From positions 14,277-77,924 of the forward strand of contig NW_008705613.1 in assembly GCF_000186865.1 (NCBI RefSeq): a stretch of DNA of 63,648 bases, written 5' to 3'. Below the pieces are notes generated by a model. The model saw only the letters and a program-made list of their open reading frames with translations, did no database searches and was not told the DNA's origin. Of the stretch, positions 47,101 through 58,570 are shown one piece after another (positions within the stretch are counted from its first letter, which is position 1; each line of letters opens with the position of its first letter). The translations under genes were made by a program, and so were the position numbers. Source of the DNA: Aureococcus anophagefferens. Its lineage: Eukaryota; Sar; Pelagophyceae; Pelagomonadales; Pelagomonadaceae.

Positions 47101-50100
47101 TTGTTGTATCTCTACACGTGAAAAAGTTGATGCCACCCGGCCGGACAAAGGCAGTGGATCATGCCGCAATCTTACCATCTCATCTGATGGAGAAACATGA
47201 TGTCTGTTGCAATCGACTGGTTCAGTATGGGATAGTGCTCTTGCTGAGTGTAGCCCATATCCTCGGTGTGAACGAACGGATGCTGATATACTTTCTATTC
47301 GCTGCCTTTGCTCGCGCTTTCGAGCGATGCGCCTAGAGTTCTCAAGCAAGGCGAGCTGTGCGTAGGCTGCTGCCACGCGTGTTTCGGATGATTTGACGAG
47401 AGTATTGCAGTTGTCAATGAAGTTATGGTGGGCGTTATTCTCAATCGCGGCCGCCACGATGACCCTGGCAGCATCTTGACCAAGAATAGCCTACACAGCA
47501 AGGACGAATAAGTCCTTGGCAATACTCATCTTAAATCTTTAGTCAAACACAGTCTGGTGGCATGATCACACTCCGCTCGAGCATTTGCAATTGCAATTAG
47601 AAGAGCCCGCCGCTCTAGGCTATTTTCCTTGTCGCCCAGTAGCCTCCTTATTTCTATTTGAAAACAAAGCAGCTCTTCCGCATGAAGAAGCTTCCTTTGT
47701 CGTCCTATTTCGCGAAATTGTTCTCGCAAACGGACAATAGAAAGTTCCGCCATATGCATCATGTTAGTAAGGGAGATGGATTCGTGAGCTTGGCAATTTA
47801 AGTCCGCTTGGCGGTGTTCCGCAAACGCCTTGCGCAAAGCGTGTTGCAGTCGCACGAGCTCTCGCGCTTGGCGAGCGCGTTCCACAACTTGCATCGCACG
47901 CATAGACACGGCATGCTGTGCGCCCAAAGAGAGCCAGCACCCTCGTTCACGTTCAGCGTCCGCCTCTAATTTTTCGTGCTGCCAGGCCTCAATTGTACAA
48001 TCTCTCCTAGTCATTTCACGAGCGCCATCTGCAAGGCATTTTTCATATATCTTCAGTGCCTGGTTTTCTCCCTCGTTTCTGGAAATACGCAAAGATTGAT
48101 TGTATCGATTCAAAGCGCTCTGTGTTCGTCGTACGGCATCCTCAAGAGCATGATCGTGCTGCGTTTTCATTTTATGTAGTCTTGCAGCATTGAGTTCAGT
48201 TTCAATTTGTCGAGTTTCATGATGAGTCCAAGCTTCGGCACCTAGTTGAGCTGACTGAGTAAGTAGAGCACTAAGAACTTCATTGTGAGCTAGCACTACC
48301 TCTGTGATTACCTCAACTGCATTACAGCGATCCTGAACTTGAAAATCAGGCTTTATTTGCGTTACCTTCATTTTTGGGCGAGTTGACATAGCTTCAAAAA
48401 AGCTAAATCCATCATTCAATGTGGACCTATTTGTGGTCTCGCCAGGGATGTCAGCTAGATATACAAGCTGTTGAGGTAAGTGATTCTTGCTTCCAAGATC
48501 GAGAATGCGTGCGATCTGTGGTGTCACAAGAATCACCCTGTACTCGATATTTTGACACTGTTTACCACCTCCACAGCAAATTGTGCTGCGCATCTTACGG
48601 AGACCAGATCTTTCTGTGCCACATCAGCATGCGCCGATGACTCTCCTCGAGAGCTGCAAATACACGATATTCCCTTGCCATTTGTTGATTCTTGAATATT
48701 CTCCATGCGCTTATGCGAAACAAGCGCCACATCGGTTACCTGGAAGAGTTGGTAATTTTATGTCAGGATAATATCACATACCCCATGCGCCTGCTCAGCA
48801 CACGTAGCTAATGAGCTACTTGGCATTGGACTTAGTTCATCATCTTGGCTGTTGTTATTGTTACACGTGCTCTGGAAGGGACGAGATGACGATCGAGCAT
48901 CAACAAAAACGGCCACAGATGACCAATTAAGCTCCCCATTTTCAAAAGGAGACGCGAGAGTATGCATGCGACCAGGTTGACATCGCCATGTTATGCCACG
49001 AAGTCCGGACAAAACCGCTTCGGCAGCAAGAACGTGGATGAAACATGCAACATCTAGTCTTGCTCGTTCACCCTCGATGAACGTCTCTGTAGAGCTCTGC
49101 AAGTTTTGTTCATTTCCCGCTCCTGCGAAATTACCCGCACGTTGCAGAAGTGACAACCGTAGTGATACAAGATGATCTTTCGCAACGAAATCATGTGCTA
49201 CATGCTCTCTCCCGTCTGTTATTTTCTTATCAGAGTCTAAACAAGCCTGATTCGAGTTGGAACTCGAGTGGGCAGCCTGGGACGGTTTTAGGCTGCGAAG
49301 CAATCTGTATGAGATTTCTCCAACCCGACGTCGTGTGCAAGCAAGTCTAGTGAGTAAATCATCTTCTGAGCGGGCCTGTGGTTCCTTTCGTTCGATTCAG
49401 TATCTGCTAACCTAGGGATCTTGCGATTCCAACGGAGGACACTGAAATATGCAGCTATCTCCAGCTCTTTGCGAAGCTGCTCTAGGGGTAGATTACAGGT
49501 GGATGATGATTTACCTTCAAGAGCACGAAATGCATCAGCTACAAAGCCAGGCTTTGACTGTGCCTTCGTTTGGTCTTGTAGCTGTTCGTTTTTGACAACT
49601 TCCTGAATGTATGTGTCTGTCGAGTCTCCCGTAATTGGTGTTGCTTCGTTTTGGTTTGACGATATCTGGAGACCTGAGGCCCGTCGGCGCTGTGCCAGTG
49701 TTCGCCGCACTTCGGCACGGCGTGCCTAGTATTCGCCAGCCTTTTTGGTTAGCTCCCTCAGGGGCTTTGCATAAAAATCTAGACGCGGATATCACTTCTT
49801 CTAAAGCCCTAGTCTCCTTTTCATTCGCGATTCTCAGGGCTTCCGTACGGATTCTGGCCGCTTTGCGTTCTTTGCGAGAAACATACTTCCAATTGTTATC
49901 TCCCGCCGCAAGAGCACGAAGGGCTTGTACGTCAACAAATACCGGAGTGTCATCTTCGAAACCAGAGTGAACTTGTTCCTCTAGAAAAGTTAGGGCTTTC
50001 CGTGCAGCAATGATTGCCTTGTTCCTTCGCCGATCTAGTTGAGCCACGCGGCGTTCTTGCCGCTGAGAGAAAAAACTGAAACTATCGCCACTTGTCGGTA

Positions 50101-51852
50101 AGTCTTCATCGCAACTGCTGGAAAAGTTTTCCTCATCGGGGAGCAATGCTATGTTACCACGTGGTTGTGCTTCTTCTCCGACAGTTAGATTGCCGGTCAC
50201 TGCGATCTGATCGCGATCAGCAAGGACAGGCAGATCATCGACGCGGACCGAGGAGCCACTGGCAGCAGCACTTTGCGCCTTCGGTTGCAGCCAACTCACT
50301 TCTCCCGTCAAGGTATTCCTCCACGAAGCTTGACCCCACTCATCCATGGTCTCAACCCAAGCCCCCGACCGCATCTCTTCGACATTTGATGACCTGATAA
50401 ATTAATAGTGCTCAATCGAACAAATTCTTTTCTCTGGAGACAACGTGTGCAATAATTGGCTTGCCTTGGACAAATTATCTTTGGCCCCGGTGTCCGTCAG
50501 AATCTGCCCTGAGGGAATTGCCGCGTTTGCCTCGTAACTCCCTAATGCATCGACAACATTTCCGAGTTCGTCACGGCCAGGTGGCGGCTCATACCTGCTG
50601 ACAACAGAACATCATAAAGTAACCAAGGGAGGCAAGCGCTGCGGGAGACAGCATAGTAGGGGGGGGGTCCCAGGCAGCTTCACCAGTATCTGCGTGCACG
50701 AAGTACTTGCGTCCATAATCATCTGTTGTTTGTGACCATCGCGAAGCGGCTGCAACGCGCCGACGAATTTCTCGCTTGATTTCTGAATCTGCTGCCGCGG
50801 TTAAAGCTGAGCAGAGAAGCTGATTCCGTACATCTGTGTCCATAATCATGTGTCGACGAAGTGCAACGGGTGCGAGGTGGTCGGGGGGCCAAAGCGCTGC
50901 AAGTTGCCGCCGTTCCACTACCCGAGCAAGACGTTCACGAGAGAGAGTGTCCCGCGCCTTTGAAACCTCAGCACGCATGGGTTTCACTTCTGCTTCTACT
51001 GCGCTTGCCAAAGAACCACGCAAATTGGCTAGCTCTTTCTGCGCTTTGTCCAACGTCTTATCGAGTTCAGAGACCTTGGAATTGAGCTGATTGTTTCTAG
51101 CTTCAGCGGCGGATAGCGCCTCCCGCAGGGTCTTGATAGAAAGAATAGAGCGACGTATCCTCAAAGCACTCCGCCCCAGGCTGTCACTTTGCTTTGAGAC
51201 TCTTTCGCTTTGCGAAAGCATGATACCGCAAGCTGCATCGATGCTGGAGCTGCAGCTAGCAACTGATGAGGCAACAATCCTTGCAGATACTGTCCAATTG
51301 GTGAGGAGTTCACGCTGCGCATTAGCGTCTGCACGAGCTTCGTTAAGCCTGACGTCGAGCTCACGTCGTTTTGTTTCAGCAATCTGTGCACGCTTCTGTG
51401 CTTTTTTGGCAGTTTCCTCTTGCATACCAAGGTCGTCTACTCGTCGCACCGCACGCGCAAAAGCGAGAGTCTCCGGTATTTCGGCAATACCCTTCTCACC
51501 AGTTTCAGAATTAACAAACGTGCCATCCTCACATTCTTCCCAGCCGCATGGATCTCCACTTGCCGCACGCCTTAGTTGTTCGAGTTCGATACGAACTTCT
51601 TCGACTTGATCCTTTGCTCTGGCTCGAACTTGCGCAACTGTAGATTCAAACTTCATTTCCATTTCGGTCAACCTGGCTTCAGCGGCTGACTGGATGCGCT
51701 GTTCCATTGTGTCTCGTTCGTCAATCAAACGTTCGTTCTCCAACGTCACTCTGTTTGATTCCTCGCGTGCCTGTAGCCAATATTTCAATTTATATTAACC
51801 ACACTATACACACCCGCTCGAGCTCTGCGCGCACCGCTGCGAGCTCGCCCAT
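44140..51852 (-). CDS. Giant WW / coiled-coil / armadillo-repeat protein
   Basis: A single minus-strand gene of more than 2000 residues. It starts at ATG 51852 (MGELAAVRAELER), joined by a 43-bp intron (51771-51813) to AREESNRVTLENERL. It has coiled coil with a WW-like GWEECEDGTFVNSETGEKG, then a WW domain (DDYGRKYFVHADTGEAAWDP), then another (WVETMDEWGQASWRNTLTG...SWLQP). Long helices follow, and the C-terminal third is armadillo repeats (NPEVVALACDAAANLAFQQQ; AALVNMCS). Confirmed GT-AG junctions are 48516-48565 (50 bp), 46260-46311 (52 bp) and 44357-44414 (58 bp, GTAAGT). Intron 45530-45595 keeps the armadillo register only with a GC donor. Junctions near 50590, 49390, 47500 and 46800 are not settled. 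A scaffold role is inferred from domains. The start lies beside transposon DNA, so an upstream exon may be lost. Confidence 0.68.
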
Positions 51853-52088
51853 GCTGACGTCAACGGCTTCCAGGGGAGAGGCGTTAATTCATACCCCTAC
51901 AGTGGGATTTCTCTATAGCACATTGACGTCAATCGACGCCAGACGGGTCGTCGATCGACGCCGATTGTACCCCTTTTTTACCGCCGGACGGCCTAACGCA
52001 CCGGCTCGTCAGGGACGAGAAACACTTATGGGTAGTATGGGTAGCACCGCCGAGTGCGTCGGCGTCCTAGTCGGCCGCGCGTGCGCGA
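51853..52088. other. Spacer between the WW/armadillo gene and a MITE
   Basis: It contains a short CATTGACGTCAATC palindrome-like element near 51923 and GTCGTCGATCGACGCCGA near 51948. No gene is seen. Confidence 0.4.
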
Positions 52089-52096
52089 CCCGAGGG

Positions 52097-52416
52097 CAAG
52101 GCCCAAAACAAACTCTGAAAACGAATAACCCAAGGTGATACTTCCCTTCAAATAAGCGTTTTGTTGAACATTTAATTACGACTCCCAACCCGAACCGGCG
52201 ACCCCACACCCTGAAAAGTGTCTCAAACGATACGATTAGCGCGCTGACTAAAAGCGCGCGCCTGGCGGGGGGGATAATTCAACATTTTCGTTCGGCAGTC
52301 GACCCGCGCGCGCGCGGTCGACGGGGGACCCCCATGGCCTACTACGGCCGGCGGCCAGCAATAATAAATAAATACTTCTATGGCCGCGGCCAGCCCTATG
52401 GTTGTTTTTGGCCTTG
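52097..52416 (-). mobile_element. hAT-type MITE (copy 2), 320 bp
   Basis: It starts CAAGGCCCAAAACAA and ends TTGTTTTTGGCCTTG, with a perfect 8-bp duplication CCCGAGGG on both sides (52089-52096 and 52417-52424). The interior aligns throughout to the copy at 23207-23537 with scattered substitutions and small gaps. Different target duplications show two separate insertions. Confidence 0.94.
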
Positions 52417-52448
52417 CCCGAGGGGGTTGACCGCCGGTATGCCTGGTA

Positions 52449-52671
52449 GTATGCGCCTGCTATGCGGGTTTTATGCGGGTGTTATGCGGGTGTTATGCGG
52501 GTGGTATGCGGGTCGTATGCGGGTGGTATGCGCCTGCTATGCGGGTGGTATGCGGGTGGTATGCTGGTCGTATGCGGGTGGTATGCGGGTTGTATGCGGG
52601 TGGTATGCGCCTGCTATGCTGGTCGTATGCGGCTGCTATGCTGGTGGTATGCGGCTGCTATGCGGCGACCT
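52449..52671 (+). repeat. 11-bp minisatellite
   Basis: About twenty units of TATGCGGGTGG and variants (TATGCGCCTGC, TATGCTGGTCG), plus a short echo at 52713-52737. Because 11 is not a multiple of 3, each frame cycles through the same 11-residue peptide, keeping three frames open at once. Confidence 0.93.
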
Positions 52672-52741
52672 CCGGCGGTCGTCGCCTGGGGTCGTCGACA
52701 GCGGTCGTCGGGCTGCTATGCTGGTGGTATGCGCCTGACAA

Positions 52742-53378
52742 AATGAGCGGCGGCGTTGCAGTTTGCCCTGGGGACTTTCATTTTGCTATTTCGAGGAAGC
52801 TTGAAGGGGCGGCGTTGCAGTTTGCCTTAAGGACTTCATTTTGCTATTTCGAGGAAGCTTGAAGGGGTGGCGTTGCAGTTTGCCTTTAAGGAGCTTGAAG
52901 GGACGAGGCAGTGGGGGAAATTAAAATTGCAAAATCGTAAGGGGTTTGGGGTATTTTGGCTCCGCGGAAGGGTTCTAGAAGGCTTCTGGGAAGCTTCTGG
53001 AGGGCTTCTGGCACGTGGTTTGGAGCGGCGTTGCAGTTTGCCCTTAAAGAAACTTGAAGGGCAGTTTACCAAGGCGAGGCAGTGGGGGGAATCAAAATCG
53101 CAAAATCGTGAGGGGTTTGGGGTATTTCGGGTCCGCGGAAGGGTTCTGGAAGGCTCCTGGAGGGCTTCTGGAGGGCTTCTGGCACGTGGCATGGGGCGGG
53201 TCGCGCCCTCTAGGGCGTGGGCGGCGCGTCAGAGGTCCCCGGCGAGGCGTGAGCGGCGGTGTTGAGGTCCCTTTTGAAGGGCAAGCGGCTGTGTTGAGGT
53301 CCCTGTTGAAGTGCAAGGTTTCAGGGTGAAGTCCAAGTTGAAGCGGCGTTTAACATATCCCGCCGGCGGGATATGTTA
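52742..53378 (-). mobile_element. Palindrome-ended repeat element, family C (copy 2)
   Basis: It ends with the same perfect 28-bp palindrome (53351-53378) and reads inward in reverse orientation relative to the copy at 20841. It is longer because an inner segment is duplicated (compare 52860-53030 with 53030-53200: GAGGCAGTGGGGG, GGGGTTTGGGGTATT, TCCGCGGAAGGGTTCT). Non-coding. Confidence 0.78.
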
Positions 53379-53562
53379 CTATCCACGGGTCCACTATCTC
53401 GCTACCAGCGCTCGCTACCCAGGGCAACGCCCCCGACAATAGGGCCGGCGGCTGGGGGCCCCAAACTAGAAAGCGTCGTATTTCCCGCGTTCGGCCGCTG
53501 CGTTCGGCGGCACCTGGCCTTAGCGTGTCATTTTGGAATAGCAGAATAATCTCCTACTGGGC

Positions 53563-56500
53563 CTAATTTGACATGGGTGAATTCGGTACTTGAAGGGCGC
53601 CAAAGTCGAATACCGCGAGCTCAGCTTGAAGGAGAGACTCACGAGCCCCACGAGCACCCAGGCGAGACTGTAAAGATTGGAGGTTGGCAGATCCTTCGAT
53701 CTGGTACCACGGTCCAAAGCCTTGTTGCCTTGGGAGACACCAGACACGAGCATCGTGGTCGAGTCCACACTCGAGGGACACATACGTACGTCGAAGTCGG
53801 TCAACCCCGAGAACACATCCTCGAATTTGAGACATATTCAAGATCTCGATCCTGGCTCGCTTTTCGGCGCATTCGTTGGTGAGTGCATCGCGAACGTCAC
53901 GTAGCGTGAGGTAACCTTTTCTGAGGAGATCAAGGACCCAGCGGCTAGCTTGAGAATTACTTTCGCTTGGAAATTTACTGGCAAACTGAGCATCTTCACA
54001 GCGTTGAATACCAGCCTCAATGACCAATTTGTTGCGTCGAGATACTTCAGTAACATCAAGTACATGCTCAAGGCTCTCGAGAGCATGCCGACGGAGGGCG
54101 TGGAGATTGTCTCGAGCTTGACGTGCATAAAGATGTGCAATGGCAGCATCGTTATCGATAGAAACGCGGTCAGCAAACAGAGCTGATGCCTCACAGTCGC
54201 TCATTGCAGCCATGGTTGCTTCGCGATTACGAACATGATCGTGACTGCATAGGATGAGCTCTTCATGCGGACCACAACCGCATGCGCATGCATCAGCTAA
54301 TTGCTCTGTGCGACGTCGCACTTTATCGTCACTACAGATTTCAGCTCGAGCAACAGCGAGATGGTCGACGGCATGGCTCTGCACATTCGGTTCACTGGAT
54401 CCAGGGTTCCAATTTTGTCCGCTTTCTTTTCGGCGATCTTCCGCACTCAAGCGTGCACGAGCTTCGAGCTCCGAGCGTGCTTTACTTTCGTGGAAATCGC
54501 GTCGTTTCAGTTTTGTCTCTTTGGTTGACTCTCGAGCTTCGGTCATATTGCGCTCCCTCATCTTCCAAGATTCAACGCGTGCATCGCATGTGCTAGCTAT
54601 AGACACCAACCGCATCGCTCCACGTATCAGTGCATCAAGTAAAGCGGCGCGCTCAAAAACAGCAAGGCAGTCATATGTGCCACCGCAACGTAGCTTGTCC
54701 GTGGCAGCTACAAGTGGGTCAACACTAAGCGTGTCAGTATCACACCATGCGAAGGGCTCGGAAAGTTTGTGATGGACATCACCGATAGTTCTGTCTCGCA
54801 CGGCTGCAATATCATGGGTGTCGATGGCACCAGGGCCTTTGACGCTGGAAGACCGCACTGCGTCGTCTTGGACGGCAAGGCGCACAGCAATAGCAGATGC
54901 GCATGCATCCCAGCACCCTGTATGAGGTTTTAGAGGCCGTATGGCCACGTCGGCATGCAATGCACGAGCCTTCAAGAAGCGTGTCGCCATCTGGGCGGAG
55001 AGACGTGGCTCCGCCATTGAAAGATTTCCGAGAGTCTCGACAACAATACTTCCACATCGTGCCCCCCGGTCAACGAGAATCTTTGCATTTGATTCACGAG
55101 TGGCCACAACAACTCCGGTATCACCGCCAAATGGAAGCAATACATACCTTCCACACACTTGTGATGTAAAATTCCAGGTGTCTTCATCCTGTGCACTATG
55201 TTCGTCGAAGCAGTGCGAAACTGATGACGAAACTGCCGCTGTGGTCGTAGGTGTAGCTACCTCAGTAAAACTTTTGCAGTTTGAGGAAGTTGGGTACGGA
55301 TGAACATTGAGGAGCGCAGGTTTCTGAATGCGCATGAGATCAAGGACTTGCAGTGCACCATGCTTTGTGGTACCGGCAGCATTGCATCGCCACCAGGTAA
55401 GGCATCGCCTAAGGAAATGCTTGACGGCTGCATTAGTCGTGGTTTCAAGAACAGCCTACGTGCAAAAGAGCAATTTACCGGTGAAGTGAGTTCAAACTTC
55501 ATATCAAAAATTGTCTCTACCCTCCTGAACCCCCCTCCCCCCGCCCTCGAGTTAGTATTGTCTCTAGCCTCTCGAAACACTCGAAGAACACTTGATTCCT
55601 TGCATCGCGGTCTCTTGCGAGAATCCCGTCGCGGATGGGGTTTCCGGAGTTGGTCTTCAGGTGGCGAATCCCCTCGAGCATTTCAAGCCAGCGTTTAGTA
55701 ATTTTCTCCGGCTCGTCTGCATCACACTTGAGGACAGCCTCGGTGTCCAGCTTGACACGCGCTGCCATAACACTAAGGCGCCTCGATGCCACCTCAGATG
55801 GTGCAGCTGGAGGTTGTACAGTTAGGACAACAGGGGCTCTCTGATCATCTGTTGCGCTATTTGGCCACCAGAGGTTTGCGGTGGGATCGCTCAGAAGCAA
55901 GCGTATAATTGCGCAGTGGACTCTGCGCAGAAATCCATTATCGTGGCGTATCTGATCGTGAACGCTATTTAAATCACCGAGACTTGAATTCCTGCAAAGT
56001 GTGGCACCTATTTCACAATACTGCATGGGGGCATTGTGGAGGATGCGTCGAGCCAACTCCATGGGTCCAGCACGAAGGATGGCACGATCACTTTGTGCGG
56101 TCGCATGGCGCCAAGTGTCTATATCTTTGCTGAAAGTTACATCAAATACTTCATCACAGTCATCGCTACTCTTGTCGTCATATATCTCGTTGTGACTAAT
56201 CCCAATGCCAAGCTCGATCGAAAAAGCATTGAGAAAATGCCAGGTCGCTAGAATGTTAGAAAAATCACCTGCTTTGACTGATAAGAAACTGTCGATTTCA
56301 GCATAGTCGATGGGACGCCCCAGCATTTCGAGGTCGGGGGCGGCACCGCTGTCGAGAATGGAGTCGTCAACCCTACGATCACGTTGAAAAGCCTCCATGC
56401 GCCTAGCATATTTGTCAAGAGCCTTCTCAAGCTTTAGTTCGAGGCGTTTGGCACGCTGACGAGAGGCCTCAGTCATTTTGAGACATCTGCGGTCGATGTC

Positions 56501-58071
56501 TCCACTCCGAGGTTTCCTGCCTGGACCCCCAGTAAGAGGCACTAGGCCAAGCGCCCGCGCAACTTCCGCACGGCTGCGGAAGCGCCGACCACTGTCATCG
56601 TAATAGTATATGTCTGAGGTTCCGGCTGTGCTACCTTCCTTGCGGACTTCTATTGTTGCAGAGAATGTTGAGAGCACGTGATTGCCGTCGCCGCCACAGG
56701 AAGAAATATATTCCGAAAGTGCTACGAGCATAGCTGCAATACGCTCCGCTTCACTTGCATCTTTGCGCAGACGTGCAACCTTGGGTGGCCTCTTTTCAGT
56801 CAGTTGCAATGAGGTATTAGCAGGCAGTTTAGAAGTATCCTTGTGCGGCTGTGATAATCCTAGGACCCCAGTTGGTATTATTGCTGAGGGAACCGCCTTG
56901 AACGAACCGCAGACATTTTGCACGAGTGCGATGAGATCGCCGCCAGCTGCCATACCGGAGAGTAACGCTCTGATCTTGATCTTTTTCGAAGCACAGGGTA
57001 CAGCTCGCCGTCCACTTCGTTCTGCCTGTGAAGGAGAAAGAGACGTTTGGTGAGTCCTAAGATACACAGCGCAACTCAGCATAAAGCCTCAGCATCACGC
57101 AAGAGTGCCCAGAGATTGCTGAGCTCTCTTTTCGAAGTAGTATCTCCAGTGGCCGTAAGAAGCTGTAGCCGCTCGCGTGATTTCCTTAACTTGTCGCTAT
57201 CACCTTCAACTTGCGCCCGTCTAGCCTGTCGATTTAGCCATGTAGCACAAACGTGTTGACCAGCTGCCTCGCCACTCGTCTCTTTTGCAGTGATCGCGGC
57301 TGCAAGAGCGTCACTTGCAGTGCGTAATATAATCTCTAAAATTCCCAAGCATCGTTTAGCTCCAAGATGTACCACCTACATATCCACACTTTAGGCACTC
57401 CATTTTCATCCAGAAGACCTCTGACACAGGTCAGTCGCATGATCAGCATCATAGTTGTATGCAGTGGCATTATCAAATATGCGCCTAATATCGCTGACAA
57501 ATTTGGCATAGAACGATTCGGGAGCATCATATCGCCCTTCAGTCATGCGCGACCTGCGAAGTCCGTCATGATTTGAGTTTTGAAAAGAGCGGACGCCGAA
57601 AAGCGACTGTATTATTTTCAAATCCAAGGGATGATGAATAATTTCTAGATAATCTGGACATCCATCGCGCTCTAGATCCACCTAATAAACTACTGGTCCG
57701 GATAACGAGCGAGCTCTGCAAAGTTGCACAAAGCTTTCGTGACACGGATAACGAGCGGGCTCTGCAAACCAAACATGATCAGGCACTGCTTGAATCTGTT
57801 CTAGGACATATTCTGCGCATTGCCGCGCAACAGGTGCTCGATTACGCATATTTTGTTGCCCTTTTATCTCAGCTTTGATGAACTCCGCGCCTTCCTTCGC
57901 GGCTTTATACCCCACCGCTGCCCGCTTGACAGTTCGCGACGGATCCGTAATACTCAAGCCCCGCTTTTTAGATGCTCGGCGCAATCGCGAATCTGGTCCC
58001 ACCGTTCGTACGCGCAAAATGGACACCGGTACGTCATCATCGTTCTTATCGATACACTTTGCGGGTGCCAT
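53563..58071 (-). CDS. Bromodomain / MBD / DDT / WHIM chromatin-remodelling protein
   Basis: A nuclear protein of the BAZ/ISWI-partner type. Exon 1 (57730-58071, ATG 58071) and exon 2 (about 57426-57681) encode a bromodomain: CAEYVLEQIQAVPDHVWFAE, then CPDYLEIIHHPLDLKIIQ and FVSDIRRIFDNATAYNYDAD. After helices comes an MBD-like module (DIYYYDDSGRRFRSRAEVAR) and a DDT-type block (DFSNILATWHFLNAFSIELG). The last exon (to 53563) ends in a WHIM-type motif (GYLTLRDVRDAL; GVDRLRRTYVSL; GPWYQIEG; LGARGARESLL). Intron 57682-57729 is 48 bp, GT-AG. The junction near 57026-57087 fits a GC donor; those near 57360-57425 and 55340-55560 are not settled. The bromodomain is N-terminal, whereas in animal BAZ proteins it is C-terminal. 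No PHD finger is seen. Confidence 0.75.
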
Positions 58072-58181
58072 CTGCAGTGCTTACCCAGTGGATTAACTAG
58101 TAGGCTATAGGCTACTACTAGTATTGTAATAGCTATGTATGGACGGGCCCCTGCACGACGGTCCGGCCCCGGGACGGGGGC

Positions 58182-58440
58182 CGGGGACGGCGGGCACGGG
58201 GGTTCCGGCACGGTAAATGCGCTCCGGGCACGCGGCCCGGCACGGGCCCGGCACGCGGCACGGCACTCGGCACGGGCCCCCGGGCACGGGCCGGGCACGG
58301 GCCACGCGGCCCGGCACGGGCCCGGCACTCGGCACGGGCCCCGGGCACGGGCCGGGCACGGGCCGGGGAGGCCCGGCACGGGCCCGGCACGGGGCCCCGG
58401 GCACGGCCCGGGCACGGGCCGGGGACGTGGCCGGGGACCG
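58182..58440 (+). repeat. GC-rich low-complexity satellite
   Basis: Irregular repeats built on GGCACGGGCC and CCCGGGCACGG. All six frames lack stops for long distances and give Pro/Arg/Gly/Ala-only peptides, so none is taken as coding. Confidence 0.9.
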
Positions 58441-58570
58441 CGGCACGCACCGTTGTGCAGGGCCCCCTGTATGGATAATCAGTGGACTACACGGATGACA
58501 GAAGGTTCTACATGTGATGATCTGAGGTTTAGTGCACCAAAATTGGCCACACCCGAGCCATCGGCAGCGG

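Noticed and set aside
52434..52862. Three overlapping Cys/Trp/Tyr-rich genes
   Set aside because: Artefact of the 11-bp minisatellite reading in all three frames.
58190..58440. Possible rRNA or tRNA gene because of high GC
   Set aside because: No conserved rRNA segments or cloverleaf; simple tandem satellite.
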